Below are positions 18,096-27,440 of a stretch of DNA of 64,000 bases, piece by piece. The stretch comes from Kiloniella litopenaei (lineage in GTDB: Bacteria; Pseudomonadota; Alphaproteobacteria; Kiloniellales; Kiloniellaceae): contig NZ_LANI01000022.1 of NCBI RefSeq assembly GCF_000982415.1, positions 61,645 through 125,644 on the forward strand. The letters are read 5' to 3'. Numbering within the stretch: the first letter of the stretch is position 1; each line of letters opens with the position of its first letter. Made by a program: the position numbers and the translations under genes. The notes below the pieces were generated by a model. The model was not told where the DNA came from. It did not search any database and worked only from the letters and a program-made list of their open reading frames with translations.

Positions 18096-19409
18096 CTAAT
18101 CATGGCCTGTTTTGTAGAGATCAGATCGCGTCGGAGGCATGCCTGAAAGCCCTTTGGTTCTTTTGGTCGCAACGGTCTGGAAAATATTCAGTGTCCCCCG
18201 TGTAAAGGCTAACGACACCCCCGTGAGGTAAAGCACCCAAAGGCGATAACGCTCTTCGCCAGCTTCTGCTATTGCCTCTTCTTTTCTCTCCATCAGGCGG
18301 CGTGCCCAGAGTTCAGTTGTTCTGGCGTAATGCTCACGCCATGCCTCGACGTCATGAACCTCAAAACCATGCGCTTCAAGATTTCTCGCGGTCATGCCTA
18401 TATGATCAACTTCGGCGCCTGGGAAGATATATTTAAGCATTGAATTATATTCAGGGCGCTTTCGGTTAAACTTCGCATCGCTGGTTTTGCCTCTGCGGGT
18501 AATAGCGTGATGCAGATAAATCCCGCGCGGTTCTAACAGTCGATTAACAGTCAGATAGTATTCCCGATGATTTTCGATTCCCACATGCTCAAACATGCCA
18601 ATAGACGAAATCTTGTCAAAGGTACCTTCAAGCAAGCGGAAATCCTTGAGTTCTACCGAGACCTTGTCTTCAAGGCCCCTTTCTTTAATGCGTTTTCTGG
18701 CCAAGGTTAACTGTTCTTCGGACAGTGTGACACCAACCGCTGTAACGCCATAGTGTGCCGCAGCATGACAGATCAGCGCACCCCAACCACAGCCAATGTC
18801 CAGCAAGCGATCTCCCGGTTTCAACCGCAATTTACGGCAAATCATATCCAGCTTGTCACGCTGAGCCTGTGCCAGATCATTGGACCAGTCTGTGAAATAC
18901 CCGCAGGTATAAACCATTTCGGGGTCGAGAAAGAGTTCATAAAACCTGTTCGATACATCGTAGTGATAGGCAATATCGTTTTGCTTGCTTCCCCGGCCAG
19001 AGGTTTCACCCTGCCCGTCCAGTTGAACGTTCTGTTGGTCCGTCCGTGCAAAGAGAAGTGGAAAGAGGTTTCGCAGTAACAGGCTTTTATTCAAGCTTCT
19101 GATAAGCTTTTTGGTTTTGCCCTTGGGGCGTCGTTCAGCCAGATCAAAAAGCGTACCGCCGCGAATATCAAGCCCCCCCGACAGATAAAGATCAATAACC
19201 GTCTTAAGTTTTGGTCGCCTGAGCAATCTGGTCAAAACAGTTCTGTCGGTCAGTGCCAGACGCAGCTTATTCTTTTCATCATCAGAAGGCGGTATAAGGG
19301 AATCATCCCAAAGCTGAAACGAAAAATCCAAACCTAGCTTTTCATGGAGATGCGAAAGTGCCTTTCGAACACTCTCTAACGAACGGTCCTGTCCCATAAC
19401 AGACATCAC
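18096..19409 (-). CDS. cfa: Cyclopropane-fatty-acyl-phospholipid synthase
   Basis: Transfers a methylene from SAM across cis double bonds of membrane phospholipid acyl chains, a stationary-phase and acid-stress modification. The 437-residue protein has an N-terminal lipid-binding region (about 1-150) and a SAM-binding domain with DIGCGWGALICHAAAHYG, then ISSIGMFEHVG and YIFPGAEV. CFA or mycolic-type cyclopropanation/methylation enzymes share this fold; the length and motifs fit a CFA synthase. It is convergent with the AST operon. Confidence 0.9.
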   Translation of the reverse strand: MMSVMGQDRSLESVRKALSHLHEKLGLDFSFQLWDDSLIPPSDDEKNKLRLALTDRTVLTRLLRRPKLKTVIDLYLSGGLDIRGGTLFDLAERRPKGKTKKLIRSLNKSLLLRNLFPLLFARTDQQNVQLDGQGETSGRGSKQNDIAYHYDVSNRFYELFLDPEMVYTCGYFTDWSNDLAQAQRDKLDMICRKLRLKPGDRLLDIGCGWGALICHAAAHYGVTAVGVTLSEEQLTLARKRIKERGLEDKVSVELKDFRLLEGTFDKISSIGMFEHVGIENHREYYLTVNRLLEPRGIYLHHAITRRGKTSDAKFNRKRPEYNSMLKYIFPGAEVDHIGMTARNLEAHGFEVHDVEAWREHYARTTELWARRLMERKEEAIAEAGEERYRLWVLYLTGVSLAFTRGTLNIFQTVATKRTKGLSGMPPTRSDLYKTGHD

Positions 19410-19730
19410 TAATCCTTTGATAAATCAAATAAGATTGCACCGCACTTGGTAAAAGCTTACTCAAGCAGAATAGACAAGGCAAATACTCTGTCATGGACAG
19501 ATCAATTATTTCAGGACCTGTTTCAAAGATGACACGACAAGATAGCCAAGGGCCTCCATCTGCTAGTTATTTTGTTGACCCAATCCTATTTAGCTGCAAA
19601 AGAAGCATACGATTTAACAGGTAAAAAATCCCGAGGTGATAGCTTGGCTTGAATCCCTTGGAACAGCTATGTAGTCTGTTCTTGGTTCAATATTGCCAGC
19701 AACCTCCCAACCAATTGAGATGTGTTTACG
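19410..19730. other. Intergenic region between cfa and yggT
   Basis: 321 bp between divergent genes. I see a 14-bp palindrome TTTGAT-AA-ATCAAA at 19416-19429 directly before the cfa start, but no clear promoter for either gene and no coding sequence. Confidence 0.4.
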
Positions 19731-20030
19731 ATGGATATTATTCTGGGACCTTTGATTACTGTACTCGTTATTGCGCTCGATCTTTTCAAATGGGCTGTTA
19801 TCATTTCGGCAATTCTAAGCTGGCTCGTTGCTTTCAACGTAATCAATACACACAACCAGTTTGTCAGCATGGTTGGGGAGTTTCTCTGGCGTTTGACCGA
19901 ACCTGCCCTTCGCCCCATCAGAAGCATCATTCCCAATATTGGTGGTATGGACCTGTCCCCGATTGTTCTTTTACTAATCATCATATTCTTGCAAAATGTG
20001 CTGATTAATATCCGCATCAGCTTTGCGTAA
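19731..20030 (+). CDS. yggT: YggT-family integral membrane protein
   Basis: A 99-residue protein with two hydrophobic segments (about 6-33 and 70-95) separated by the conserved RLTEPALRPIRSIIPNIGGMDLSPI loop, the hallmark of the YggT family (first 20 residues of that loop are the most telling). The family is implicated in membrane integrity or osmotic tolerance, with no defined activity. I take the ATG at 19731; a GTG three codons earlier is also open. pncA follows 40 bp downstream. Confidence 0.88.
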   Translation: MDIILGPLITVLVIALDLFKWAVIISAILSWLVAFNVINTHNQFVSMVGEFLWRLTEPALRPIRSIIPNIGGMDLSPIVLLLIIIFLQNVLINIRISFA

Positions 20031-20070
20031 AATCACTTTAATCCCCGTTTAACAAAGAAGGTATCGCACA

Positions 20071-20706
20071 ATGTCATATTCTCTTGATTTGAGTAGTCGC
20101 GATGCTCTTTTAGTCATAGATCTACAAAACGATTTTTGCACAGGCGGGGCATTGGCCGTGCCGGATGGTGAAGCCATTGTCCCCGTTGTTAACCGGTTGA
20201 TCGATCGCTTTCCCCACGCATTGGCAACACAGGACTGGCACCCCGAGGGGCATCTGTCTTTTGCCTCATCCCACGAAGGCCAAACACCATACGGAACAAT
20301 AGAACTGAGCTATGGCACACAGGTGCTTTGGCCAGATCATTGTGTTCAGGGACATGACGGATCGACACTACATAAAGATCTCAATAAAACTGCGCTAGAA
20401 CTGATCCTGCGCAAAGGTTTTCGCAAAGAAATAGATTCCTATTCCGCCTTTTTCGAAAACGATAAAACGACCTCAACCGGGCTAACAGGGTATTTGAAAG
20501 AACGCCAGATAGAACGAGTCTTCCTTTGCGGCCTTGCAACAGATTTCTGTGTGTATTATTCCGCGATAGATGCCATTAAACAGGGCTTCGAAACCTTTGT
20601 TATTGCGGATGCCTGTCGTGCCATTGATTTGGAGGGGTCATTAGCTAAAGCCATGACTCACATGCGAGAATCAGGTGTCGAAATTCTAAGCTCTGACGAG
20701 CTTTAA
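20071..20706 (+). CDS. pncA: Nicotinamidase / pyrazinamidase
   Basis: Hydrolyses nicotinamide to nicotinate in NAD salvage. The 211-residue isochorismatase-fold protein has the catalytic triad in context: Asp in VIDLQNDFCTGGALAV, Lys in ILRKGFRKEIDSYSAF and Cys in CGLATDFCVYYSAIDA. The metal-binding segment TQDWHPEGHLSF is present. It probably shares a transcript with yggT. Confidence 0.95.
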   Translation: MSYSLDLSSRDALLVIDLQNDFCTGGALAVPDGEAIVPVVNRLIDRFPHALATQDWHPEGHLSFASSHEGQTPYGTIELSYGTQVLWPDHCVQGHDGSTLHKDLNKTALELILRKGFRKEIDSYSAFFENDKTTSTGLTGYLKERQIERVFLCGLATDFCVYYSAIDAIKQGFETFVIADACRAIDLEGSLAKAMTHMRESGVEILSSDEL

Positions 20707-20912
20707 CCGGATTATCCGATCAGGCAATTCACAATTCAAAACAGAAAGCCTGTTCTGCCTTGCGATAAGTCATTGCATCGCCAGACCTAAAGCCATAAAA
20801 CCACGAAAACAGAAGTCAAGAATACCTGTGCTGTACCCTGGTTCAAGCTGAGTTTTGTTTGGCTTACGACACTGATGTCTGATGACAAAGGGATCAATCA
20901 AGGAGACCTATG

Positions 20913-21812
20913 ATGTCCACTGCGACAATTATTGATGGCAAAAAATTTTCCGCAACCCTTCGTGGCCGTATTGCAGAAGAAGTTACCCGTCTGAAAAACG
21001 ATCACAACCTGACACCCGGTCTTGCTGTTGTTCTGGTTGGTGAAGATCCTGCCAGTCAGGTTTATGTGCGCAGTAAAGGCAAACAGACCCTTGAAGCAGG
21101 TATGAATTCTTACGAGCACAAGATGCCTGCCGAGACCACACAGGAAGAGCTTCTGGCCAAAGTTGAAGAGCTGAACAACGACCCTGCTGTCCACGGTATT
21201 CTTGTGCAGTTACCTGTACCCGACCATATTGATGACCATGCAATCATCAATGCAATCGATCCAAACAAAGACGTTGATGGCTTTCACGTGATCAACTCTG
21301 GCCGTTTGGCAACTGGTGCTCGCGGCGCAAGCGCCCCAATGATCCCCTGTACTCCCCTTGGGTCTATCATGTTGTTGAAAGATCACCTTGGTGACCTTTC
21401 TGGCAAAACAGCCGTTGTTGTTGGTCGCTCCAACATCGTTGGCAAGCCAATGGCCCAGCTTCTGCTCCAGGAAAGCTGCACTGTAACCATCGCACACAGC
21501 CGTACCAAAGATCTTGCAGACGTTGTTCGTCAGGCTGACATTGTTGTTGCCGCTGTTGGACGCCCTGAGATGGTAAAAGGCGACTGGATCAAACCTGGCG
21601 CAACTGTTATCGACGTTGGGATCAACCGTATTGAAGTTGACGGCAAAAATAAACTTGTTGGTGACGTGGCAACAGCCGAAGCCATGGAACATGCTGGCGC
21701 AATTACACCCGTTCCGGGTGGCGTTGGTCCCATGACAATTGCGTGTTTGCTTGCCAATACCCTGACCGCAGCAAGTCGTCAAAACGGACTGGAAGAGCCA
21801 AATCTTCTCTAA
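20913..21812 (+). CDS. folD: Methylenetetrahydrofolate dehydrogenase / cyclohydrolase
   Basis: Bifunctional enzyme interconverting 5,10-methylene-THF, 5,10-methenyl-THF and 10-formyl-THF. Key motifs: [15 protein letters not shown] with the catalytic Lys, [33 protein letters not shown] for NADP, and PGGVGPMT at the C-terminus. Two ATGs stand in tandem (20910 and 20913); the Shine-Dalgarno AGGAG at 20901-20905 has 7-nt spacing to the second, which I prefer, giving 299 residues. Confidence 0.96.
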   Translation: MSTATIIDGKKFSATLRGRIAEEVTRLKNDHNLTPGLAVVLVGEDPASQVYVRSKGKQTLEAGMNSYEHKMPAETTQEELLAKVEELNNDPAVHGILVQLPVPDHIDDHAIINAIDPNKDVDGFHVINSGRLATGARGASAPMIPCTPLGSIMLLKDHLGDLSGKTAVVVGRSNIVGKPMAQLLLQESCTVTIAHSRTKDLADVVRQADIVVAAVGRPEMVKGDWIKPGATVIDVGINRIEVDGKNKLVGDVATAEAMEHAGAITPVPGGVGPMTIACLLANTLTAASRQNGLEEPNLL

Positions 21813-21835
21813 AAATCTGTTATAGAACAGCAATC

Positions 21836-21877
21836 AAAAAAAGCCCGGGTCTGAATTCTCAGCCCGGGCTTTTTATT
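21836..21877. terminator. Bidirectional terminator between folD and the DUF3253 gene
   Basis: AAAAAAGCCCGGG...CCCGGGCTTTTT with inner pairing CTGA/TCAG. Both strands end in a T-run after the GC-rich stem (TTTTT on plus, seven T on minus), so it can serve folD and the convergent gene at 21931. Confidence 0.9.
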
Positions 21878-21930
21878 ATTCGTTCGCTAGCACAATAAAC
21901 CCAGCGATAGGTAGCGCGTAAATATTTCCC

Positions 21931-22215
21931 TTAAGCAATTACAAGCTTGAACAGCCCCTTGATCGGCGCATTCGGGTCAGCAACTTCGCCTTTGCGAATA
22001 ATGTTAATCCGGCCTGTGCGTGCCAGATGTAAAGCCTGCTGACGTACTGCTGGCAAGTATTTACGCCAAGCATCCGGGCGATCTTCCTTTTTTGCACGAG
22101 GCTTGTAGTAAGCGCGCGCAAGAGCATCGGGGCTAACTGCGTTCTCAGCTCCGTAGAGTTCCCCAAGGATAAAAATCGCAATCGGGTCGTCAGTTTTTTT
22201 CTTCTCGTCGCTCAT
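21931..22215 (-). CDS. DUF3253 domain protein
   Basis: A 94-residue protein I match from memory to DUF3253: ALARAYY, then a basic stretch and YLPAVRQQALHLARTGRINI, RKGEVADPNAPIKGLFKL. The fold resembles a small winged helix, and no activity is established. It is downstream of tam with a 122-bp gap and may or may not be in that transcript. It shares the bidirectional terminator with folD. Confidence 0.75.
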   Translation of the reverse strand: MSDEKKKTDDPIAIFILGELYGAENAVSPDALARAYYKPRAKKEDRPDAWRKYLPAVRQQALHLARTGRINIIRKGEVADPNAPIKGLFKLVIA

Positions 22216-22337
22216 ATCAATCTCTCTTCATAAGAATGGCGCCTTCACTAACGTGAATCTCGTCCCGGAGCAATGACAATCTGCACGGTTGATCGCCTAG
22301 CAGCTTTGCGATTAAGGCATGGGATTGTGATAGTTTA

Positions 22338-23114
22338 TCAAAGTTTCTTTTGGGCAACGATAAATAATCGTGGAAACGTCAGAAGAACACGACCGTCTTT
22401 TAATGGCGTATAAGCCTGTTTAATCTTGCGAAGATATTGCTCCAGATAGGCTTCTCTTTCCCGGTCATTGAGAGGATTCAAAAAAGGTCTGAGACCTGTT
22501 GATTTCACCCAATCCACGATGGCAGTTGCATCAGCGAGCACATGTTCATAGCTGGTCCGCCAGATGTCGATAACCCCGGATTGATCTGCAAGCCAGTTAT
22601 AGTAATCCGCACTGTTTCCAATAACCTCTCGTGACTTTACAGCTTCTGACAGCTTCTCTGCCCACGGCCCTTCATACGCCGCTTCCCGCATCAAAACATG
22701 ACTTGGTTCGGATAGATTATCTGGCATTTGCACTGCGAGGAAACCACCCGCGTTCAGATGTTCCATTAAACGAGGAAACAGATCACGATGGCCCGTTACC
22801 CACTGTAGCGACGCGTTGGCAAAAATAACATCCACCTTTTTCTCAGGATTCCACGTTGCAATATCATCATGGGAGAACGTTACATCAGGTAATCTCTTTT
22901 TTGCTTCATCCAGCATTTTCGGGGAGGAATCTATCCCTGTAATAACAGCAGATGGAAACCTTGCTCGCAAAAGCTCTGTCGAGTTACCGGGACCACAGCC
23001 AAGATCGACGACCAGTTGGGGATCATTAATCCCTACCCTGTCCAGCAGTTCAGAGGCAGGACGTGTCCTAAGGTCTTCAAACTGAAGATATTGAACTGTG
23101 TTCCAGTCACTCAT
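22338..23114 (-). CDS. tam: Trans-aconitate 2-methyltransferase
   Basis: SAM-dependent methylation of trans-aconitate, an inhibitor formed spontaneously from cis-aconitate that blocks aconitase. The 258-residue protein starts MSDWNTVQYLQFEDLRTRPA and has VDLGCGPGNSTELL for SAM, then VIFANASLQWVTGH and LAVQMPDNLSEPSHVLM, all typical of Tam. It starts 3 nt after the stop of another methyltransferase, so the two are cotranscribed. Confidence 0.93.
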   Translation of the reverse strand: MSDWNTVQYLQFEDLRTRPASELLDRVGINDPQLVVDLGCGPGNSTELLRARFPSAVITGIDSSPKMLDEAKKRLPDVTFSHDDIATWNPEKKVDVIFANASLQWVTGHRDLFPRLMEHLNAGGFLAVQMPDNLSEPSHVLMREAAYEGPWAEKLSEAVKSREVIGNSADYYNWLADQSGVIDIWRTSYEHVLADATAIVDWVKSTGLRPFLNPLNDREREAYLEQYLRKIKQAYTPLKDGRVLLTFPRLFIVAQKKL

Positions 23115-23117
23115 GTA

Positions 23118-23618
23118 TCAATTTGTCTCTGTAATTTTCCGATATAAATAATAGCGTCCTTTTTGCACTCCCTCAGGCAATGGAATCTCTTCAAATTCTG
23201 GAAGTTCAAATGTTAACCCAGAAGCAACAATCCCTCCTTTTGTTGTCAGAGGTCCAATCAAAGGAGATATCCATGAACAGGTCGCAAGATCTGTCGTAGG
23301 ATCACCCGATCCAATATCACAATGTACTAAGGATGCCTGCCTCTTAATCCTTGGACGGCAAAAAGCAAGTGTATCCCTGATTTCGCCCAAAATCATGTGC
23401 TCACCATCCGGAACAGATCTGGGGTTAGCATTTATGGCACGATCAAAAACAAAGATTTCTTTGCCCGGTAAGTTTTCACGCAAATGATCATAAGTCCGAC
23501 CATTTCCAAGTCCCAATTCTAAAACAGGACCATCAATTTCAACGACCTCAGCAATAACAAAATTAATAATATCCCGCTGTGCTGTCATCCTGCGGATAAA
23601 ACTATCAAGCCTACTAAT
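23118..23618 (-). CDS. Class I SAM-dependent methyltransferase with probable ATT start
   Basis: From the internal ATG at 23588 the product is 156 residues, with VLELGLGNGRTYDHLRE as SAM loop. The ten codons before that ATG read ISRLDSFIRR with no stop, matching the N-terminus I remember for homologs (MSRLDSFIRR). The first codon is ATT at 23616-23618, and GAAGGA lies 7 nt before it, an ideal Shine-Dalgarno, while the internal ATG has none at useful spacing. I therefore propose an ATT start and 166 residues. The substrate is unknown. It is coupled to tam. Confidence 0.7.
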   Translation of the reverse strand: MSRLDSFIRRMTAQRDIINFVIAEVVEIDGPVLELGLGNGRTYDHLRENLPGKEIFVFDRAINANPRSVPDGEHMILGEIRDTLAFCRPRIKRQASLVHCDIGSGDPTTDLATCSWISPLIGPLTTKGGIVASGLTFELPEFEEIPLPEGVQKGRYYLYRKITETN

Positions 23619-23737
23619 CTGAATATCCTTCTCTATAGAAAAATTGTCCGGTTTCTTAGTTTACAACTATGTATCATTTGATCAAAAACAATAGGTACTC
23701 TCATCACAAAACCGTAATTGCAATTGGAGTAAGAATT

Positions 23738-23772
23738 CAAAAAAATAAGCCAGCTAAGATATCTCAGCTGGC
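23738..23772 (-). terminator. Rho-independent terminator of argG
   Basis: On the minus strand GCCAGCTGAGAT/ATCTTAGCTGGC forms a stem with one mismatch and is followed by TTATTTTTTTG. It lies about 45 bp after the argG stop. Confidence 0.8.
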
Positions 23773-23816
23773 CTATCTAAATGTTCCGAATACGCTTAAA
23801 TTTACAGTAAACGATC

Positions 23817-25019
23817 TTATCTTTGTTTATTCAGAAGCTTCAAACGCAAGGCGTTCAACTTAATGAAACCTTCTGCGTCGCGCTGGTCATAAACACTGTC
23901 TTCTTCGAAGGTCACGTGCTCAAGACTGTAAAGTGACTTTGCTGATTCACGCCCGGTCACGATTGCATTCCCTTTGTAGAGGGACAAACGCACAGTACCT
24001 TCGACATGCTCTTGAGACTTATCGATCATTGCCTGTAACATTTCACGCTCTGGGCTAAACCAGAAACCGTTATAGATAAGCTCGGCATATTTCGGCATCA
24101 GCTCATCTTTCAGGTGCATCGCACCACGGTCCAGCGTGATGGATTCGATAGCGCGATGTGCGGTCAGCAAAATTGTGCCACCCGGTGTTTCGTAGATACC
24201 ACGAGACTTCATCCCGACAAAACGGCCTTCAACAAGGTCAAGGCGACCGATACCGTTCGCCCCACCCAACTCATTCAATTTGGTAAGGATTTCAGCCGGA
24301 GACATTTTCTGACCATTGATTCCAACGGCATCACCCTTTTTGAACTCAATAGTGATCTCGGTTGCTTCATCAGGTGCCGCCATCGGCGAAACAATACGCT
24401 GATAAACATGCTCACCCGGTGCAACCCAAGGATCTTCCATTTCCTTACCTTCTGAAGAAGTATGCAGAAGGTTGGCATCAACAGAGAACGGTGCTTCGCC
24501 ACGCTTGTCTTTGGCGATTGGAATTTGGTGCTTCTCGGCAAAATCGATCAGCTTTGTACGGGATGTCAGATCCCATTCGCGCCAGGGAGCAATAACCTTG
24601 ATATCCGGGTTCAACGCATAGCAACTTAGCTCGAAACGAACCTGATCATTTCCTTTACCTGTTGCACCATGGGCAACAGCATCGGCGCCAGTTTCTTCGG
24701 CGATCTCAATCAAGCGTTTGGAAATTAGCGGACGTGCGATTGACGTTCCCAACAGATAAACGCCTTCGTAAACAGCGTTGGCGCGGAACATCGGGAAAAC
24801 AAAATCGCTGACAAACTCTTCACGGACATCTTCGATATAGATATCTTTAACGCCACAAGCCGCCGCTTTTTTGCGTGCTGGCTCCAGCTCTTCGCCCTGA
24901 CCAAGATCCGCCGTGAAAGTCACAACTTCACAATTGTAGGTTTCCTGAAGCCATTTCAGGATAACTGAAGTATCAAGTCCGCCTGAATAGGCAAGTACGA
25001 CTTTTTTGATATCGCCCAT
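23817..25019 (-). CDS. argG: Argininosuccinate synthase
   Basis: Condenses citrulline and aspartate with ATP in arginine biosynthesis. The 400-residue protein begins with the PP-loop [15 protein letters not shown], followed by [14 protein letters not shown], the [13 protein letters not shown] segment and [15 protein letters not shown]. Full family length. It is a single gene with a candidate promoter upstream and a terminator downstream. Confidence 0.97.
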   Translation of the reverse strand: MGDIKKVVLAYSGGLDTSVILKWLQETYNCEVVTFTADLGQGEELEPARKKAAACGVKDIYIEDVREEFVSDFVFPMFRANAVYEGVYLLGTSIARPLISKRLIEIAEETGADAVAHGATGKGNDQVRFELSCYALNPDIKVIAPWREWDLTSRTKLIDFAEKHQIPIAKDKRGEAPFSVDANLLHTSSEGKEMEDPWVAPGEHVYQRIVSPMAAPDEATEITIEFKKGDAVGINGQKMSPAEILTKLNELGGANGIGRLDLVEGRFVGMKSRGIYETPGGTILLTAHRAIESITLDRGAMHLKDELMPKYAELIYNGFWFSPEREMLQAMIDKSQEHVEGTVRLSLYKGNAIVTGRESAKSLYSLEHVTFEEDSVYDQRDAEGFIKLNALRLKLLNKQR

Positions 25020-25094
25020 AAGAGTTCACGCCTCTGCAAATAGTGGCCATGCCGCAAGAAGGCATAAGTGCCGTTTTTCGGTAAATCTGCCGGG

Positions 25095-25122
25095 AGTATA
25101 GGTAAATCCTGATCCAGAGCAA
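25095..25122 (-). promoter_or_regulatory. Candidate promoter of argG
   Basis: Minus strand TTGCTC (25117-25122), 16-bp spacer, TATACT (25095-25100), about 75 bp before the argG start. The -10 is strong, the -35 moderate. Confidence 0.5.
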
Positions 25123-25187
25123 GTATTGTCCGCAGGAATTGCTGCAAAAATTGCAATTATTTTACCTAATTAAATTAGTTTATTTAT

Positions 25188-27338
25188 CTAGAGATCCAAC
25201 ACCACTTCACCATCGTCATCAGAATTCATCGATACCTTCTTGGGCACAGCAGAACATAAAAGAACCTCATCGCCTGAAATTGCTGCTGAATACCCTTTCG
25301 GATAAGAAACCGCCCCGGACTTCAGTTTCGTGACGCAAGCACCACAATTCCCGACCCGACAAGAAAAATCAGGAAAGAGACCATTTTCTTCAGCCAACTG
25401 TAACAAACTGCCCTTTTCAGGACGCCATTCTACCGCTTGAGCTGTCGATGCAAATCGAACCATCACGTGTTCTTGGGGAAGATCATTTTGATCCGCCATT
25501 TCCAAGCTGCCACTTTCTTCTGCTGTACTTGTTTTTAGCACCATGGCAGGGCCAAAGGTTTCATAACGAATACGTTCCTCGTGCACCCCCAATGTCCTCA
25601 GAGCTTCGTAGAGAGTTTGCATAAACCCTTTTGGACCGCAGAGGTAAAAATCGTAATCATCAAGAGGCAGATATTTCCTCAGAAAATTCAAATCAATATG
25701 CCCTTTGGCTTGAAACCCCTCTCCCAAAACATCAGAAGATTCCGGCTGAGAATAAACATTCGTTACGTCAAAGCAGTCAAACCAGGAGGACAGGGCATTT
25801 GTATATTTTTTAAAAGCATGCACCGTCCCATTCCGTGTGCCATGAATGAAATGGATTTTGTGCCCAAGAGGGAACTTTTTCTCTTGTTCCAATAAAGTTT
25901 CCGCCATCGCCATCATTGGTGTCACACCAACACCCCCAGAAAGAAGCACCACGGGTCGTGTACTTTCTCTATCCAGATAAAAATCACCTCGGGGCCCTTG
26001 CGCTTCAATAATATCGCCCGGTTTCACGCAATCATGGAAATATTTGGAAACTGATCCGGCTTCTTCGCGTTTAATTGAAAGGCGATAATAACGACCGTTA
26101 AAAGCATTAGAAATTGTGTAAGTTCTTCTTACTTTTTTGCCTTCTCGTTTCGATAGATCGTCCGGCATACGCACCCGAACTGGCAAGTGTTGACCCGGTT
26201 CATAACTCGCCAGCGCCTTTTTATCTTCCGGCATCAGATAAAAGGATGAAATACTTTCGCTTTCTTTCTCTATCTTAGCGACAACGTATCGCCGCCACGA
26301 GTTCTGGTCCCTAGAAGCCGAGAGCATTTCTTCAACTTCTTCCCAAGTACCTATCTGATCAAGAAAAGGCGAATAGCTCTCAAACGTCCAGGACAACGGC
26401 AGACTCTTTTCAACAAGCAGAACTTCTTCCACCCTGATCTGAACCAGACGTTGCGCATTGGCAAAAGCCTGAACCTCTGGCCCATCCCAGATAATTTCTG
26501 CCTGTCCTGTGATATAAAGAAGATCACCAGTCTCGAAGTCAGGAACCAGCAAACCAGCTTTTGGGTAAATCTCTATATTGCCTATAGTATTAAAATGGTT
26601 ATTACCCGGAAAATCGGGAAACAATAACGTTTCATCACCAACCACTTTCAGAAATCCGGGTTTACCGCCACGATGAGACACATCAACGCCAAAGCGACGA
26701 TCACTGCTGTCGGGAAAATAGGCCGACGCAATAAAAAATGTATCCGCTTTGCCAATTATCTCTTTAGCCATCCTACCCAAGATTTTGGAACGCTTCTCGG
26801 TATGCGGCCCTAACACATGGGAAGGTTTCTGACTTGTTTTGTTCTGACCTCGGTCTTCATCATAAACGGGGGTCCGCGCTTGAATGAATTGCGGGCAGTT
26901 GCCAAAGCTTTGATCGACTTTAACTGAAAACCCCATGCCGGCTGTTCGTCCCTGCATCTTGCCTGCCAAACGGTTTCTTCGCCGCGAATGGAATTCAATT
27001 CCCAGAAAGCCCAGCGGAGATCCGATTTCCAGATTTTCAGACAGGGGGTCACCCGATAAAGGCGCATTATCGATAATAAGTGTTTCCCGGTCAGGGGAGC
27101 TAATAAAACCTGGCTGCCCAACGATCATTGATGCCCATGGACGTCCCTTTTGATCCAATGATCCAACGACAAGTTGCGGCAATTTCCCGTAAAATTCACG
27201 ATGTTGATCCGGTAAAAAATCACGCACAAATTTAGGGGCATAGTGGTGAACATTTTCAAGAACCCCAAGACGCTGCTGAACAGCCAACTCCCCTTTGTGA
27301 AAGGGCGTGGTTTCAGGATCAAAAAAGGATGTGTCCAT
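25188..27338 (-). CDS. Three-domain oxidoreductase: PNPOx-like, FNR-like, 2Fe-2S ferredoxin
   Basis: A 716-residue fusion. Residues about 1-330 look like a pyridoxamine-phosphate-oxidase-fold flavin domain (KLPQLVVGSLDQKGRPWAS, DNAPLSGDPL, VDVSHRGGKPGFL). About 345-610 is a ferredoxin-NADP-reductase module with RRTYTISN for FAD and LSGGVGVTPMMAMAETLL for the nicotinamide cofactor. The C-terminal ~85 residues form a plant-type 2Fe-2S domain, CRVGNCGAC plus a distal Cys in VLLCSAV. Electrons could pass from NAD(P)H via FAD and the cluster, with the flavin domain as partner; the physiological substrate is unknown. It follows the GST gene by about 100 bp in the same direction. AGGAG precedes the ATG by 7 nt. 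Confidence 0.85.
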   Translation of the reverse strand: MDTSFFDPETTPFHKGELAVQQRLGVLENVHHYAPKFVRDFLPDQHREFYGKLPQLVVGSLDQKGRPWASMIVGQPGFISSPDRETLIIDNAPLSGDPLSENLEIGSPLGFLGIEFHSRRRNRLAGKMQGRTAGMGFSVKVDQSFGNCPQFIQARTPVYDEDRGQNKTSQKPSHVLGPHTEKRSKILGRMAKEIIGKADTFFIASAYFPDSSDRRFGVDVSHRGGKPGFLKVVGDETLLFPDFPGNNHFNTIGNIEIYPKAGLLVPDFETGDLLYITGQAEIIWDGPEVQAFANAQRLVQIRVEEVLLVEKSLPLSWTFESYSPFLDQIGTWEEVEEMLSASRDQNSWRRYVVAKIEKESESISSFYLMPEDKKALASYEPGQHLPVRVRMPDDLSKREGKKVRRTYTISNAFNGRYYRLSIKREEAGSVSKYFHDCVKPGDIIEAQGPRGDFYLDRESTRPVVLLSGGVGVTPMMAMAETLLEQEKKFPLGHKIHFIHGTRNGTVHAFKKYTNALSSWFDCFDVTNVYSQPESSDVLGEGFQAKGHIDLNFLRKYLPLDDYDFYLCGPKGFMQTLYEALRTLGVHEERIRYETFGPAMVLKTSTAEESGSLEMADQNDLPQEHVMVRFASTAQAVEWRPEKGSLLQLAEENGLFPDFSCRVGNCGACVTKLKSGAVSYPKGYSAAISGDEVLLCSAVPKKVSMNSDDDGEVVLDL

Positions 27339-27393
27339 AACAGAGCTCCTGATCCGCTATACGTATCGCTAATTTTTAGGGGAGAGAACATAA

Positions 27394-27423
27394 GGGCTCT
27401 GAACGAAAATTTATTCAGAGCCC
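27394..27423 (-). terminator. Strong hairpin between the GST and oxidoreductase genes
   Basis: A perfect 10-bp stem GGGCTCTGAA/TTCAGAGCCC with a 10-nt loop starts 17 bp after the GST stop. The following minus-strand bases (TTATGTTC) are only weakly U-rich, so it may attenuate rather than end transcription into the oxidoreductase gene, or protect the GST mRNA. Confidence 0.5.
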
Positions 27424-27440
27424 AACATTTAAACCTGTGA

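Noticed and set aside
19416..19429. FNR/Anr box before cfa
   Set aside because: TTTGAT-AA-ATCAAA has a 2-bp centre, whereas FNR sites (TTGAT-N4-ATCAA) need four.
20707..20912. Folate riboswitch upstream of folD
   Set aside because: I looked for a structured leader in this 206-bp gap and could not identify the conserved pairings of known THF riboswitches.
21210..21833. 207-codon open frame on the minus strand
   Set aside because: Antisense to folD and compositionally nonsensical (Cys- and Asn-rich), with no ribosome site.
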